Source: Apostichopus leukothele (Eukaryota; Echinodermata; Holothuroidea; Aspidochirotida; Stichopodidae). Taken from it: a DNA stretch of 28,123 nucleotides. Positions within the stretch are counted from its first letter, which is position 1. Each line of letters starts with the position of its first letter. Position numbers and translations under genes: made by a program. The notes under the pieces were generated by a model. That model did no database searches. It was not told where the DNA came from and saw only the letters and a list, made by a program, of their open reading frames with translations. This document shows, one piece after another, positions 18,851-28,123 of this stretch. The stretch covers positions 1 through 28,123 of the forward strand of contig JAAAKB020266819.1 of assembly GCA_010014835.2 (NCBI GenBank). The letters are read 5' to 3'.

Positions 18851-21116
18851 GTAAGCAATATATTCATTAATTGAATAAAATATATATATAATGTCACCAA
18901 TAATTCCCAGGAATGCATTTCATTTTTGTAGCGTCATACCTTGCAAAGATGGTAGCTGGGTCCTCACCTCCAAGACCTTAGCCAAACCTTTCTCTAAAAT
19001 TTAGTGAGTACATATATTATCCTCTGGTGTTTATTAATATGACCCCACTATTCCAAATCTCTGTGCTGCCCCCATTATACTATGGTGTGGATCTGTATAG
19101 GCCCGGTTCTCTGCACATTTGATGAATTAATCTACCTTTCCTGAGGATGACTGTACATTTTCACTGTATCTTTATCATATCATGTGATGAATTGAAGTAG
19201 CTTGTAACTAATGGGAACATATAATGTGTAGGTGGTTTATAATTATGTATAAAATCACATTCAAAGCCTGCGCAAACATTGATTCGAACAAAGGCAAGTA
19301 CTTCAAGCCTTACTTAAATTCTAACAATGTATTGACAGGTCAAAGCAGAATGACCATTTGACACATCATCACCCTCTTTGAAGTGTGTTATTTTCTTCAT
19401 CATGCATTCTATGTTTATTGCATCGGGTGCACTACAATTAAAAAATGTGTACTTCATTTCACAGGTACAAGAATGTTGATTGTGTTATCTACACCGGAGA
19501 TGTTGAGGCCAAGGCAGAAGACATTGTCCAGAGAGCGAGGAACCGATTCAACATTGTTCTCCCGAGAGCTGTAGAGTTTGTCTTTCTAACGAGAAGGAAC
19601 TTTGTTGAGGCTAAGACGTACCCTGTGCTTACACTTCTTGGACAGAGTCTAGGATCAGTAGTGCTAGGTTTCGAAGCCCTGTCAAAGTTTGTCCCAGATA
19701 TTTATATCGATTCGATGGGCTATGCGTTTACTCTTCCTCTCTTTAAATATGTTGGAGGGTGCAAGGTAGCATGCTACACCCATTACCCTACTATCAGCTT
19801 GGATATGCTCTCTCTCGTTTCTAAGCGTACCGTTTCCTACAATAATCAAGGATTCGTCGCCAACAATCCCATCTTAAGTAGGTTCAAAGTTTTATACTAT
19901 AAGTTATTTGCCCTTCTGTATGGCTTTGTCGGAGCTCGTGCGAACGTGGTCATGGTTAATTCCTCTTGGACCTTCGGGCACATCAGTTCATTGTGGGGGA
20001 AGCCGTCCTGCACCAGTGTTGTATACCCACCTTGTGATACCAAAGAATTTTTAAGTATTAAAGGCATTCCAGATGATGAAAAGACTGTCAAATCCATTGT
20101 GTCAATTGCTCAGTTTAGACCTGAGAAAGACCACAAACTGCAAATCAGATCTTTTGCCAATTTCTTGAAAAGGCTTTCGGAGAGTGAGAAGGAGGAAGTT
20201 AAATTAGAGTTGATTGGGAGCTGTCGCAATGCAGAAGATCAAAGCAGAGTTGATGAATTGAAGGCCTTGAGTGAAGAACTTGGAGTCAATGAAAGAGTTG
20301 ACTTTTTGTTGAGCGTACCATTTGATGTTCTAAAAGATCGCCTAGCTAATGGTACAATGGGACTGCATACCATGTGGAATGAGCACTTTGGCATAGGTGA
20401 GCTTATCTGGTTTTCTGTCTTTCTTTAGCATTTCAAGAGATGAAAATGTCTTCCTATTATAGAGAGTTTGAGGAAAACATTGAAAAATGTGTTCTGTCAA
20501 AATCAGTAATGTTAATGGGCACTTTTGAAAATATCAAAATGTTCACCTTTCATTTCATAATTTGAAAAGAAACAAGAAGTAGAGAAGGTACCACAATATA
20601 GCTTCAAAAATGCACTCAAACTCAATAGAAAAGCATTCTTTGACAGTGGATCAGGATGGAACCCAAATATATTACTAACAGAAAAGCCAAATATGTGTTT
20701 TTCTTGTATTGCAATCACTGAGACATCATCCGGCCATTTAACTTGAGTATGATTATATATGGAAAGCAAACAAGTACTTTTAATACCTCCTGATGCATCA
20801 GGGGAGAGACAGATGGGTTTTTACATTTCATCTTTCATTTGTAGGTGTCGTGGAGTGCATGGCTGCCGGCACCATCATCATAGCACACAACACCGGAGGC
20901 CCTAAAATGGACATTGTGGTTCCTTACCAGGGCAAAACCACAGGATTTTTGGCATCTGACGAGGCTAGTTATGCAGACGCCATGGAGAAGGTCTTTAGAA
21001 TGTCTGTTAACGAGAGACAAGAGATCAGAGAGGCAGCCAAGGCCTCGGTGATTCGATTCTCTGACCAGGAATTTGAGATTTCTTTTCTAGATGCAGTTGA
21101 GTCCTTATTTGCATAA
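18624..21116 (+). CDS. ALG11: ALG11, GDP-Man:Man3GlcNAc2-PP-dolichol alpha-1,2-mannosyltransferase
   Basis: The joined exons 18624-18850, 19465-20396 and 20845-21116 give 476 residues, close to human ALG11 (492). The enzyme adds the fourth and fifth mannoses to the dolichol-linked N-glycan precursor on the cytosolic side of the ER, using GDP-mannose (GT4 family). Visible features are a leucine-rich membrane anchor at residues 1-30, [19 protein letters not shown] near 51-69, [29 protein letters not shown] near 292-297, and [17 protein letters not shown]. The last contains the GT4 E-x7-E motif (E382, E390), with intron 2 falling inside it. All are shared with human ALG11, so the catalytic core looks intact. 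The ATG at 18624 was chosen because it puts the hydrophobic anchor at the N-terminus; a second Met follows directly. The gene is divergent from the SLAIN gene. Nothing looks broken. Confidence 0.97.
19465..20396 (+). CDS. ALG11: ALG11 exon 2
   Basis: This 932-bp exon carries most of the glycosyltransferase. The acceptor is cttcatttcacag|GT, giving [14 protein letters not shown], matching YPEAVYVVYTGDV in human. It includes [50 protein letters not shown] and VYPPCD, and ends [12 protein letters not shown] before donor G|GTGAGC. No internal stop or frameshift is present. Confidence 0.96.
20845..21116 (+). CDS. ALG11: ALG11 exon 3 with stop
   Basis: The acceptor is tttcatttgtag|GT. The exon encodes [20 protein letters not shown], then [15 protein letters not shown], and ends [20 protein letters not shown] before TAA at 21114-21116. 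This matches the human C-terminus ([19 protein letters not shown]). It contributes the second Glu of the E-x7-E motif. Confidence 0.96.
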
Positions 21117-22639
21117 AATGACAGTTGTAGTAGGATGCATCATTAGCTATATGATGGGAAGTTTAACAAAGAGAGGAGAAGAGAATAGAGGAGAAGGTGC
21201 TAAGAACATTGAGAGAGGAGGACCAGGAGACAATGGAATCTCTGTTTACATTTACATGACCAGCATTTTTATATTTTTCCTGATTTATATGGACAGTCTT
21301 ATCATGTTTTTACTGGAAGAAGGGAGCATGATAGGAGGCACATAGACCAGAGACAATGGGTGTGGGGGGGGGGGGCTAGAGGAAGGGATTAATAGGAAGT
21401 GAGAACAGGGTGCAGGGAAAGGTAGCTTCAAGTTCTTGGAAAAGGGAGCGTTTAAGTGGATAACAAAACACTAAATCGGGAAGGGAGGACCTGCAATTTT
21501 CATTAGGGTTAGTATTTTGATATTGTACCGTGTGCAGTGATTATGAGACCTCTTTCATCCTGAAAAGGGGGAAAATAAGGTGATCCTCAATAAACTATAA
21601 CTCAGTTTTAGATGATTTAGCTGTTCAGAAGTATTTGTACCAAAATGGAAGACTATATATACAGTACTTAACCATTTGGAAAGTTGCAGTTGTAACTTCA
21701 GGATAAGTAAGTGGATTGCCAGGAAATGCCAAAGAGGTATAAAATTAGGTTAAAAACACAATGAACAAGGCAATAAATGTATTTATGTACAAATTTATTC
21801 ACACAAGTTCATCAATTTGGATGACAAACATGGTTAACTGCAACCAAATATGGAACATTGCAGCTGTTACTTCTGGGTAAACAAGTGGATTTTATGGGAA
21901 TTGTAAGAGTGATTAATATGTGCACAAATGATAAACACTTAAATGAAAAACACATTAAACCGCAGGGAATATCTCTCCTGCACAAGGCAATTCATGAGCT
22001 AAATCGGTAAAAATTTATCAAAATCCAAACTCCGATTTCAACACATCGGAATTTGAAGTTTGGAAAGCAAGGATAAATGAACAGTATATAATTTAAGTCA
22101 GAAATTATAGGTCATAGATAATACCTAATCTCTTGATTATTTATTGTGCATAATGGCAGAAGATTGCACAATTAGTCATAAAGTTTCACATAAATATTAA
22201 TAAAAGTTCCAACAAATCAACAATCAGAAGGGTTAAATGATTTCAATAATGTTTTCTAATACCATGAATGAAATAAAAAACTGCATTTCTTATGAAGTAT
22301 ATGCATGTTAGAAAAATTATGCAGATTGTATAAAGTAAACTACCTTATATATTCCCTTGTGAAAATCTAAGGTTAACAAATGTCCATGTTTCCCTGGGAA
22401 TGCACTATTTCTTTCTTAGAACCAAGAGCCGAATAGTTTTAAAAAGTTATGAGGTCACAAATATTAAATTGCCAATAGTAATAGTTCTGCTACCATTCAT
22501 ATCTTAAAATGAGTTAGAGATTTAAGTAACTTCAAATCTTATACCATTTTCATGCAGGAACCCATCAAACTCATTTTTTATCACAAAAGGGAAGGGGAAC
22601 CCCTCAACTAAGACCCTCCCTCTTGTTGTTGTAACCCTA
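21117..22639. other. ALG11 3' flank
   Basis: The purine-rich 3' UTR contains a 12-base G run near 21363-21374 and two AATAAA signals. A pair of diverged similar segments (about 21678-21718 and 21852-21890, sharing TTGCAG, GTAAC/GTTAC and AAGTGGATT) and a hairpin at 22025-22063 follow. No gene was found. Confidence 0.5.
21589..21594 (+). terminator. ALG11: Candidate ALG11 poly(A) signal
   Basis: AATAAA lies 473 bases after the ALG11 stop and is the first canonical signal seen in the 3' flank. A second AATAAA is at 21772-21777. Which one is used cannot be decided from sequence. The 3' UTR would be purine-rich, with AGAGGAGA-type stretches and a G run at about 21363-21374. Confidence 0.5.
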
Positions 22640-23170
22640 TAGTAGTAGTAGTAAGTTGAGTCTCGTCTATCCGACATGCTCAGTGATTAACCTCCGCCAC
22701 GTATCACTAAATTGTTAATGTTAATGTCCTTAAAGTGCGACTTTATTTTTCCAAGCAAGGTAGTCACAGGCCTTCCTACTGGTTTAGCAGTATGTCTCAG
22801 TGCTTCTCTTAAAGCAACCTTTGCTGGAGCGTCCTCCTGGAGTCTTGCTACATGACCGAAAAATCTCAATCTTCTATGTGCGATATGGATGACCAAGGTG
22901 TTTGGTTGGTTTCATTGTAGAGCTCATCGTTTGATAACCAATTATTACTGGTCCATCTAATGTTGAGAATATTACGAAGTAGTCTCCTTTGAAAAGTGTC
23001 AATTTTGCGATCAAGATCCTTCATTGTGCCCCACAGTTCGCAATTGTACAAAAAAATACTCTTTAATAAAGCCTCAAAAATCCTAAGCTTAATCCTAGCA
23101 TAGGTATTCTTAAAATGAAGCCCACATGAAGATTCCAATCCGGCCTGCAAAAGAATCTCTACCCAAAAAA
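22640..23170 (-). mobile_element. 5'-truncated LINE (non-LTR retrotransposon), C-terminal end and 3' tail
   Basis: Two overlapping frames encode the end of a LINE reverse transcriptase polyprotein. The first (23150-22866) has LRIFEALLKSIFLYNCELWG, DTFQRRLLRNILNIRW and NDELYNETNQTPWSS. The second (22896-22687) has AHRRLRFFGHVARLQEDAPA, VALREALRHTAKPVGRP, and a stop. The order and motifs are those of the post-RT region of non-LTR elements (RTE/CR1-like; I cannot fix the clade). The switch of frame near 22880 shows at least one indel. The 3' flank ends in a (TACTAC)n-like tail at about 22640-22655 (minus sense), a usual LINE terminus. The 5' part, with endonuclease and RT core, is absent, so the copy is dead. 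Confidence 0.85.
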
Positions 23171-23702
23171 CTTACACAGTATGAGTATGTTGACCCCTAA
23201 TGTCTTAGACGTTGGGGTGGGATGGAAGGACTAGGAAATGTAAACATGAATTCATCAAAAAACTTAAGTTTCCTTTTATTAACATTGCGGTTGATTTTTT
23301 TGGTGTGCACAAAATGTGGTGCCTGTTGGCATGTCAGGTGAGTTGACAATGTCCCCTAAATTAAGAAATTAAGTTTTCTTTTCCAAGGGCATTACCTTCC
23401 TCTACCAATAAATTGGTCCACACATTATAATGAAAAACCAAAGAGACTTTCAACTGAAATTTGATGATGATGTTTCTCACTCTGTTGTGGCCAGATTTAT
23501 AAATAAAATGTCACCAACCTTTAAACATAAAATATCTTCATGCCTTAAACATGACATTTTTGAATATAATCACACCTTGTGATGCACAATAGTTAATAGA
23601 GCAAGTATTTGAAACAAACAGTTTTTCACAGAAATATCCCTTAAGCAACATAATTCAGTAACTGTTTACTTCTGCAGATCTCAAACCGTTAAAAATAATA
23701 AA

Positions 23703-23815
23703 TAAATATAAATATCATAAAAAGGATAAATAAAAAGGATAAATAAAAAGGATAAATAAAAAGGATAATAAAATAAAATAAAACAAAACAAAACAAAACA
23801 ACACAAAATAAGGTA
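23703..23815. repeat. A-rich simple repeat (AAAGGATAAATAA)n grading into (AAAAC)n
   Basis: Four copies of a 14-base unit AAAAAGGATAAATA are followed by (AAAAT)n and (AAAAC)n. It may be a tail of a retroposed sequence, but no body is recognised. Confidence 0.85.
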
Positions 23816-23822
23816 CACTTAC

Positions 23823-23906
23823 CATGTATAAAACTCCTTCTGGTAAATCTGTCGTTTTGGGTTCTTCTTTCACTTCATCTGCTTCGGAATTCTCTGCGAT
23901 TGACAG
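23823..23906 (-). CDS. Candidate orphan exon, amphiphysin/BIN1-like run-in to an SH3 domain
   Basis: This is an 84-bp segment bounded by acceptor ttctcaatgtgcag and donor ATG|GTAAGT, in phase 0-0. It encodes LSIAENSEADEVKEEPKTTD followed by LPEGVLYM. The acidic linker ending D-L-P-x-G-x-L-Y resembles the residues just before the SH3 domain of amphiphysins, such as DLPPGVLYRV in insects (from memory). I searched leftward by eye as far as ALG11 and found no SH3 exon, and no BAR-domain exon to the right. It may be an exon of a gene mostly outside the window, a relic, or chance. A simple AT/A-rich repeat lies directly downstream. Confidence 0.4.
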
Positions 23907-24959
23907 CTGCACATTGAGAAAAAGAAATGATAAAAAGCTCACACCAAGATATTATGACAATTGTTACCATATGTATGGTCACTCAATATCTAAATGATTT
24001 CCGGCGCAAACAACGAAAGGAAGGACTGCGCGAGGTACCGGACAAGTTTCAAAGCATCTGGTTCATTTGCAGCATAAATTTCACAAACATTAAATACACT
24101 TGAATAGATATCACATTCAAAAAGTTTGCTCTTTGAATAGACGACCAGGTGGGCAAAATGTGGCCTGTGGACCCTGGGGGGGGGAAGGGGGGGCAGGATT
24201 CCCAAAACCTTGATAAATGATGCTCGCAGAACCTTGTGGCAAGGAATAATCATGAAATATATATATATATACTTTAGTAGGTCTTTTATACAATGGTCTT
24301 TTATCCAGTGTCACATTCTCATTTCAGGGTGGGAGGAGAGGGGTTGTCTTCAGGGTGGGAGGGTATCGTTGTCCTCTCATGCTGAAAAAGGTTCCTGATA
24401 AAGAAGTTACTTCAGACACTTGTCTTCCGAATGGTTAGTGAACAATCTTAGATTGTTGACGAGTTACCTTGGTGCCGACACCACTATGTATGTCAACATA
24501 TTACAACAGTTAGTACATCACACTATAATGGTTCCATAAGATTGCTAATACCTGCAGAGGATTAATCTATTTGGTGTTGGTTATGACTTATAGTCCTACC
24601 ATGATACTTTGTGCTATGATATAGAGTGTATCAAATGTAGATCTTATATGTATATTTAGTTTTGGCAACCAAGCAATATGTGCAATGTAATCTATAGGTA
24701 TGGTAGTTGTGTGTATCATTCTGGGAAGTACTATCATGTAGAGAATGTTATTGAATTACTTTTTTATTTATTAAAAACAATATATGTTGCTGCTATATTT
24801 TATGTAGTATTTCATGAATTATATTTATTACATATATATTTCCTATTTGGATAATAAGTTTATATTTTCAGTAAGGGAGAAGTGCAGTTTCTTTTTATGT
24901 TGAAAAGTATTTATATATTGGAAAGTATATGAAGGATTTGATCAATATTAGTCGGTTTG

Positions 24960-25305
24960 AGGGTAGATAGTATACATATGGGGTATATTGCATACATATA
25001 GGATAGATAATATACATATGGGATACTGTAGATAATAAACATATGGGATATAGTATACATATGGGATATAGTATACATATGGGATATAGTGTACATATGG
25101 GATAGATAGCATACATATGGGATAGATAGCATACATATGGATATATATATAGTATACATATGGGATATAGTATACATATGGGATATATAGTATACATATA
25201 TGGGATATATAGTACACATATGGGATATATAGTATACATATATGGGATATATAGTATACATATGGGATAGATAGCATACATATGGGATAAGTGATATACA
25301 TCAGG
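24960..25305. repeat. 18-24-bp AT-rich tandem array (GTATACATATGGGATATA)n
   Basis: More than fifteen irregular copies of a unit with the palindromes GTATAC and CATATG plus GGGATA. Open frames run through it on the minus strand only because the unit lacks stops there. They are low-complexity Tyr/Ile/Pro/Cys repeats and not credible proteins. Confidence 0.93.
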
Positions 25306-26226
25306 GTAGATGGTTTATATCAAGGAAATAAGTTTGTTTAAACAGTTACACATTGGCATCAACCGAGAACAAGAAGATAGCAGTTAGCAGTTTGGTATAT
25401 TTCTCTTTTCAAGTAAGTTTCACATTGTTTGTCACCAGAAAGTCCTTTTCAAATTAAAGAACTTGAATAAAACAGATAGTGAAGCATGCAATCAACCTGT
25501 AGCGTTCAAAATGAATATTATTTTTTAATATTACTTTTGTCTTTCAAATACAAGACTTGCCTAGATGTATAGTATTGGTATGTACATTAGTTTTGTTCCA
25601 ATATGTATTTATTAATGCTTTGACAAGTAGTGATTCTGTGACACCTGACATTGAAAATGTAGTTAATTCACTTTGGCCAAAAAAGATAAGAAAAGTAATA
25701 TTGGTGAACATCTTCTATTTGGTTTACAGACCTGAATTTTTACATATTTAGAATCTGAATTTCTAAGTTCATTCAAATTTTCCCTAAATTTGGCTAGTGT
25801 GACAAAAATTGGAAATGTGCACTTTCATGTACATGTACATGTACATTTTTCCTGGATATAGCTTATAATTGTCTGGGAATAGTCATTGAGAAATTAAGCA
25901 CCCTCAGAAACTATTAACATACTAACAATTAGAGGCAAAACAGACAACCTTTAAATACAACACTTGATAGAAGCTCGTAAAATTTGTTCATACTTAGCCT
26001 ATAGTAAAATTATTGTGCACATATCACAACTACACCATTACAGTGCTGTGAAGAATTTGAGAAAACTTACGTAAAGCATCAAAGATAACAAAGTGGTAAT
26101 TAACCCAAGTGGAGAGGTATTTAACGGCCACAAATAGTCAATTATATTCCTGTAATTCTGGCAGTATATATCTTTTATTTTCACATGAAATGTAATGCAA
26201 TCAGCCATCAGAATTTGCCAAATGTC

Positions 26227-26232
26227 TTTATT
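26227..26232 (-). terminator. Poly(A) signal of the unknown coiled-coil gene
   Basis: AATAAA on the minus strand begins 33 bases downstream of the TAA stop, giving a very short 3' UTR. Confidence 0.6.
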
Positions 26233-26264
26233 CAACACCAATCAGCTTTATATGTGTCACTGAT

Positions 26265-26369
26265 TTAGGGAGCCGATGCATGTGGTGTTCTCAAGCCATC
26301 TGCTGAGTGACTTGTCTTGTTTGTGATGGCTTTTGTTGGATGCCTCTCTGATTTGGAAGATGAGGAATT
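26265..26369 (-). CDS. Unknown coiled-coil gene, exon 2 with stop
   Basis: The acceptor is ctcattttag|AAT. The exon encodes NSSSSKSERHPTKAITNKTS followed by HSADGLRTPHASAP and TAA. Composition (Ser, Lys, Thr, Pro) continues that of exon 1, and the phase agrees. A poly(A) signal follows closely. Confidence 0.58.
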   Translation of the reverse strand, partial: NSSSSKSERHPTKAITNKTSHSADGLRTPHASAP

Positions 26370-27151
26370 CTAAAATGAGAAGAAAGAAAGAATGAATACA
26401 CTATGAATCGTTGGGTGTAATGGATATACAGTCTGCAATATATATTCTTAAGATGTCATGAATATTCAGATTTCTAATGTTGTTTGTCACGTCTCTGGTG
26501 CTTAAAACTTGGTGCAATGTTTGTTAAATTTTGTCATCTGAAATAAATTCTGTTTCTTCACCAAAAGAAGGTGCACCAATATTTCACCTGTTACTCGTCT
26601 TTCCTGTTGTGTGAAGTATTTCAGTCACTTATAAGAAATCCATGTAGTTACAGTATTTTGTTGTGCAATCAGTGCTATGAAATACAAATTTTCGGATACT
26701 TTCTTTTTCACAAGCTGTGATTTTTGTAAATTTATCTTATTCATACCCCTGCACTGCTTGATTGGCGATCAGTGGAAAGATTGGCAGCTATCCTACTCCT
26801 GGGAATAGACTTCTGTGATGCGTATGGGCTATTCCCCATTACTGCCTTATGACTGCCAGTCTTTTTGCTAGTGGAGGCTATCGGGGGTAGAAAGGATGGC
26901 TTTGGTCTCTGTACTGATGTTCTCATAGAAACGTTCTGGGAGGGTCTAGACCTGGCCATGTTTGTAGTCTGTACTTTTGTTCTACTTTGAGATCTTGAAG
27001 CCTCTTTTGCTTTTTCCTTTTCTTCAATTCGCTTCAGTTCTGCCTTCAGCTTTCTGTTAAGATCTGATGCTTCTTTGAGTAATATCGTGGTGTCATCTTC
27101 AGAAAGGTCCGTTTGAGCCAACTGTTCACATAAATCAAAAGTTCTTTCCAT
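26265..27151 (-). CDS. Unrecognised small coiled-coil, basic Ser-rich protein (two exons)
   Basis: I do not recognise this gene. Exon 1 (27151-26747) joins exon 2 (26369-26265) in phase 0 to give 169 residues. The start ATG has an in-frame TGA nine bases upstream. Residues 1-50 (MERTFDLCEQLAQTDLSEDD, then LLKEASDLNRKLKAELKRIE) predict a helical coiled coil. The rest is rich in Ser, Arg, Lys and Pro, with SRSQSRTK, KPSFLPPIAS and SIPRSRIAANLSTDRQ, as in many cytoskeletal or centrosomal adaptor proteins; that reading is only a guess. The exon 2 acceptor (tctcattttag) is good. The donor, GCAGGG|GTATGA, is weaker, and unspliced the frame would end after one Val. An AATAAA lies 33 bases beyond the stop, which supports exon 2 as the real terminal exon. 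Confidence 0.66.
26747..27151 (-). CDS. Unknown coiled-coil gene, exon 1
   Basis: This is 135 codons from the ATG at 27151, with a charged helical N-terminus and a basic Ser/Pro-rich remainder ending STDRQSSSAG. The codon pattern and charge are unlike the surrounding AT-rich noncoding sequence, and the frame is open throughout. The 3' border at 26747 depends on the GTATGA donor. Confidence 0.65.
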
Positions 27152-28044
27152 ATTGGATCAATAATCACTTTTTCAAACTTTTAGCAAGGCATTCAACCAT
27201 TTGAGAATTTGGTGCTTTTAGTTTGAGAGTCATACAACTTGGCTAGGTACCCCAGCAATTGCCAACTATGCTGAGGCCCTAGGCCTCATGTGAAGTTGAC
27301 AAATGCTGTGTAGGCCAATCACTACAAAAGTATCAACTGGGGCTGGTTCCTATGATGAAGGAATGTGACAATTTTCTTAAGATCGGTTACTACGGGTCAT
27401 TCTACCCTGAATACAACACAAGTAGTTTCCGAACGGCAAACCAAACTAGTAATGTAAGCGAAATTATTGGCAGTATCTTTCACAATCCGTCTTTGAAATC
27501 ACCAATCCTCTGGGCACGGACCACTATCGCGCAACTAGTAATGTTAGACCTAGTAACAATACGATTGTTAGTCTATAGGCACATTACCCAATGCATGAAT
27601 AAGGTGGGCTCAAACTGCTTGGAATCATATCCGTAAGCTGGAGTCCATTGGAAGTATGAAAATTTTAAACTCTCTTCAAAGTTTCATGAAGGAACATGTT
27701 TTCAATTAAATTCGTTTTACTGGAAAATGGGGTCAGAAAATACCGAACACAGAAACCAACACATTCTGGCGTCCGTGTTTACGGGTAGTTACCAGTAAAG
27801 TAACTAAGGAACGCCAAAAAGTGATATTGTTTTTAACACTCAGTTATTTACTGTGCACTTATGTATTTTACACATGTAATTCAACTTGAGGATGGTAAAT
27901 TATTGACAGGAGGACACTCAGAGGTCCGTATACCACGCGAGACAACTTTTTTTATATTTGATAAGAATTAAGGCAAAGCTTTCAATAATTGTTAATATTT
28001 AGCTCTAAAACAATGAAATTCGATGCTTTGTAGATTGCCCATGT
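27152..28044. other. Upstream flank of the coiled-coil gene
   Basis: It should contain the promoter of the minus-strand gene. I see no clear TATA box at a useful distance. A plus-strand open frame (27352-27636, 94 codons) has no recognisable domain and no splice context. Confidence 0.4.
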
Positions 28045-28123
28045 CTCGTTTAGTTTAGTTTAGTAGAAAAAAGGATCAGGAGGGACACTTAAGTCCCCAT
28101 CAAGGACCCTATAGAGAGAGAAA
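28045..28123. mobile_element. Probable end of a dispersed repeat, (TTTAG)n-tailed
   Basis: GTTTAGTTTAGTTTAGTAG is followed by AAAAAAGGATCAGGAGGGAC and ACTTAAGTCCCCATCAAGG. On the minus strand this reads as a body ending in a (CTAAA)n tail, the kind of short tandem tail found on some LINEs and SINEs. The body is cut off by the window edge. Confidence 0.4.

Larger units (their letters stand above)
23907..26264. other. Region between the orphan exon and the coiled-coil gene
   Basis: It contains a G-rich stretch at about 24175-24193, a duplicated CAGGGTGGGAGG (24327 and 24351), a short (AT)n at 24260-24271, the CATATG-type array and (ACATGT)n at 25829-25846. A minus-strand open frame at 24253-23990 (87 codons) is unrecognised and may be repeat-derived. 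No supported gene. Confidence 0.45.

Noticed and set aside
18532-18918. A 128-codon minus-strand open frame opposite ALG11 exon 1
   Set aside because: Shadow of the ALG11 coding sequence; no splice context and no recognisable family.
24895-25301. Three long minus-strand open frames (116-128 codons) rich in Tyr, Ile, Pro and Cys
   Set aside because: All come from the CATATG-type tandem array, which lacks stops in several frames at once. Repeated low-complexity peptides in three frames are an artefact.
27352-27636. A 94-codon plus-strand open frame near the right end
   Set aside because: No known motif, and it lies where the promoter of the minus-strand gene is expected.
1-28123. CRISPR arrays, bacterial operons, riboswitches or retroviral elements
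   Set aside because: The direct repeats are satellites without unique spacers, genes are spliced, and no gag, protease, integrase or LTR pair was seen.

Overview
The window looks like nuclear DNA of a marine invertebrate. It is AT-rich, its genes are split by GT-AG introns, it is dense in satellites and microsatellites, and it carries a decayed LINE. A deuterostome, possibly an echinoderm, fits the overall character, but this is an impression and not a demonstrated placement. I see no bacterial, phage, CRISPR or retroviral material.

Left two thirds (about 1-17304, minus strand): one large gene for a SLAIN-family microtubule plus-end protein. Seven coding exons can be chained in a single continuous reading frame: 16985-17304, 15803-15951, 13345-13407, 4860-4988, 3787-3996, 2181-2282 and 284-518. 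The last visible exon ends at a strong donor, so the C-terminus probably lies beyond the left edge. The introns hold several tandem arrays: 111 bp at 1203-1866, 22 bp at 4241-4641, 58 bp at 7603-8064, about 60 bp at 9925-10612 and a GATA/CAGA microsatellite at 14281-14426. A dispersed repeat at 13640-14240 carries DR1-like sites. The 58-bp unit contains a tRNA box A-like sequence.

Centre (18624-21116, plus strand): a complete three-exon ALG11 gene encoding 476 residues. ALG11 is the GDP-mannose alpha-1,2-mannosyltransferase that works on the cytosolic face of the ER in N-glycan precursor synthesis. It is head-to-head with the SLAIN gene across about 1.3 kb. A nearly perfect 41-bp tandem duplication sits just upstream of its start codon.

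Right third: a 5'-truncated, frameshifted LINE tail (minus strand, 22640-23170); a small exon-like segment at 23823-23906 resembling the run-in to the SH3 domain of amphiphysin/BIN1, with no partner exons found; a (CATATG-like)n array; and a compact two-exon minus-strand gene (27151-26265) for an unrecognised 169-residue basic, coiled-coil protein with a poly(A) signal about 30 bases after the stop. The last 75 bases look like the end of another dispersed repeat.

The genes are ordinary housekeeping or cytoskeletal genes with no evident functional link. I do not see a new biological system. The most unusual material is the set of intronic satellites, the window-wide excess of TACAGTA-type words, and the two orphan exon-like segments.
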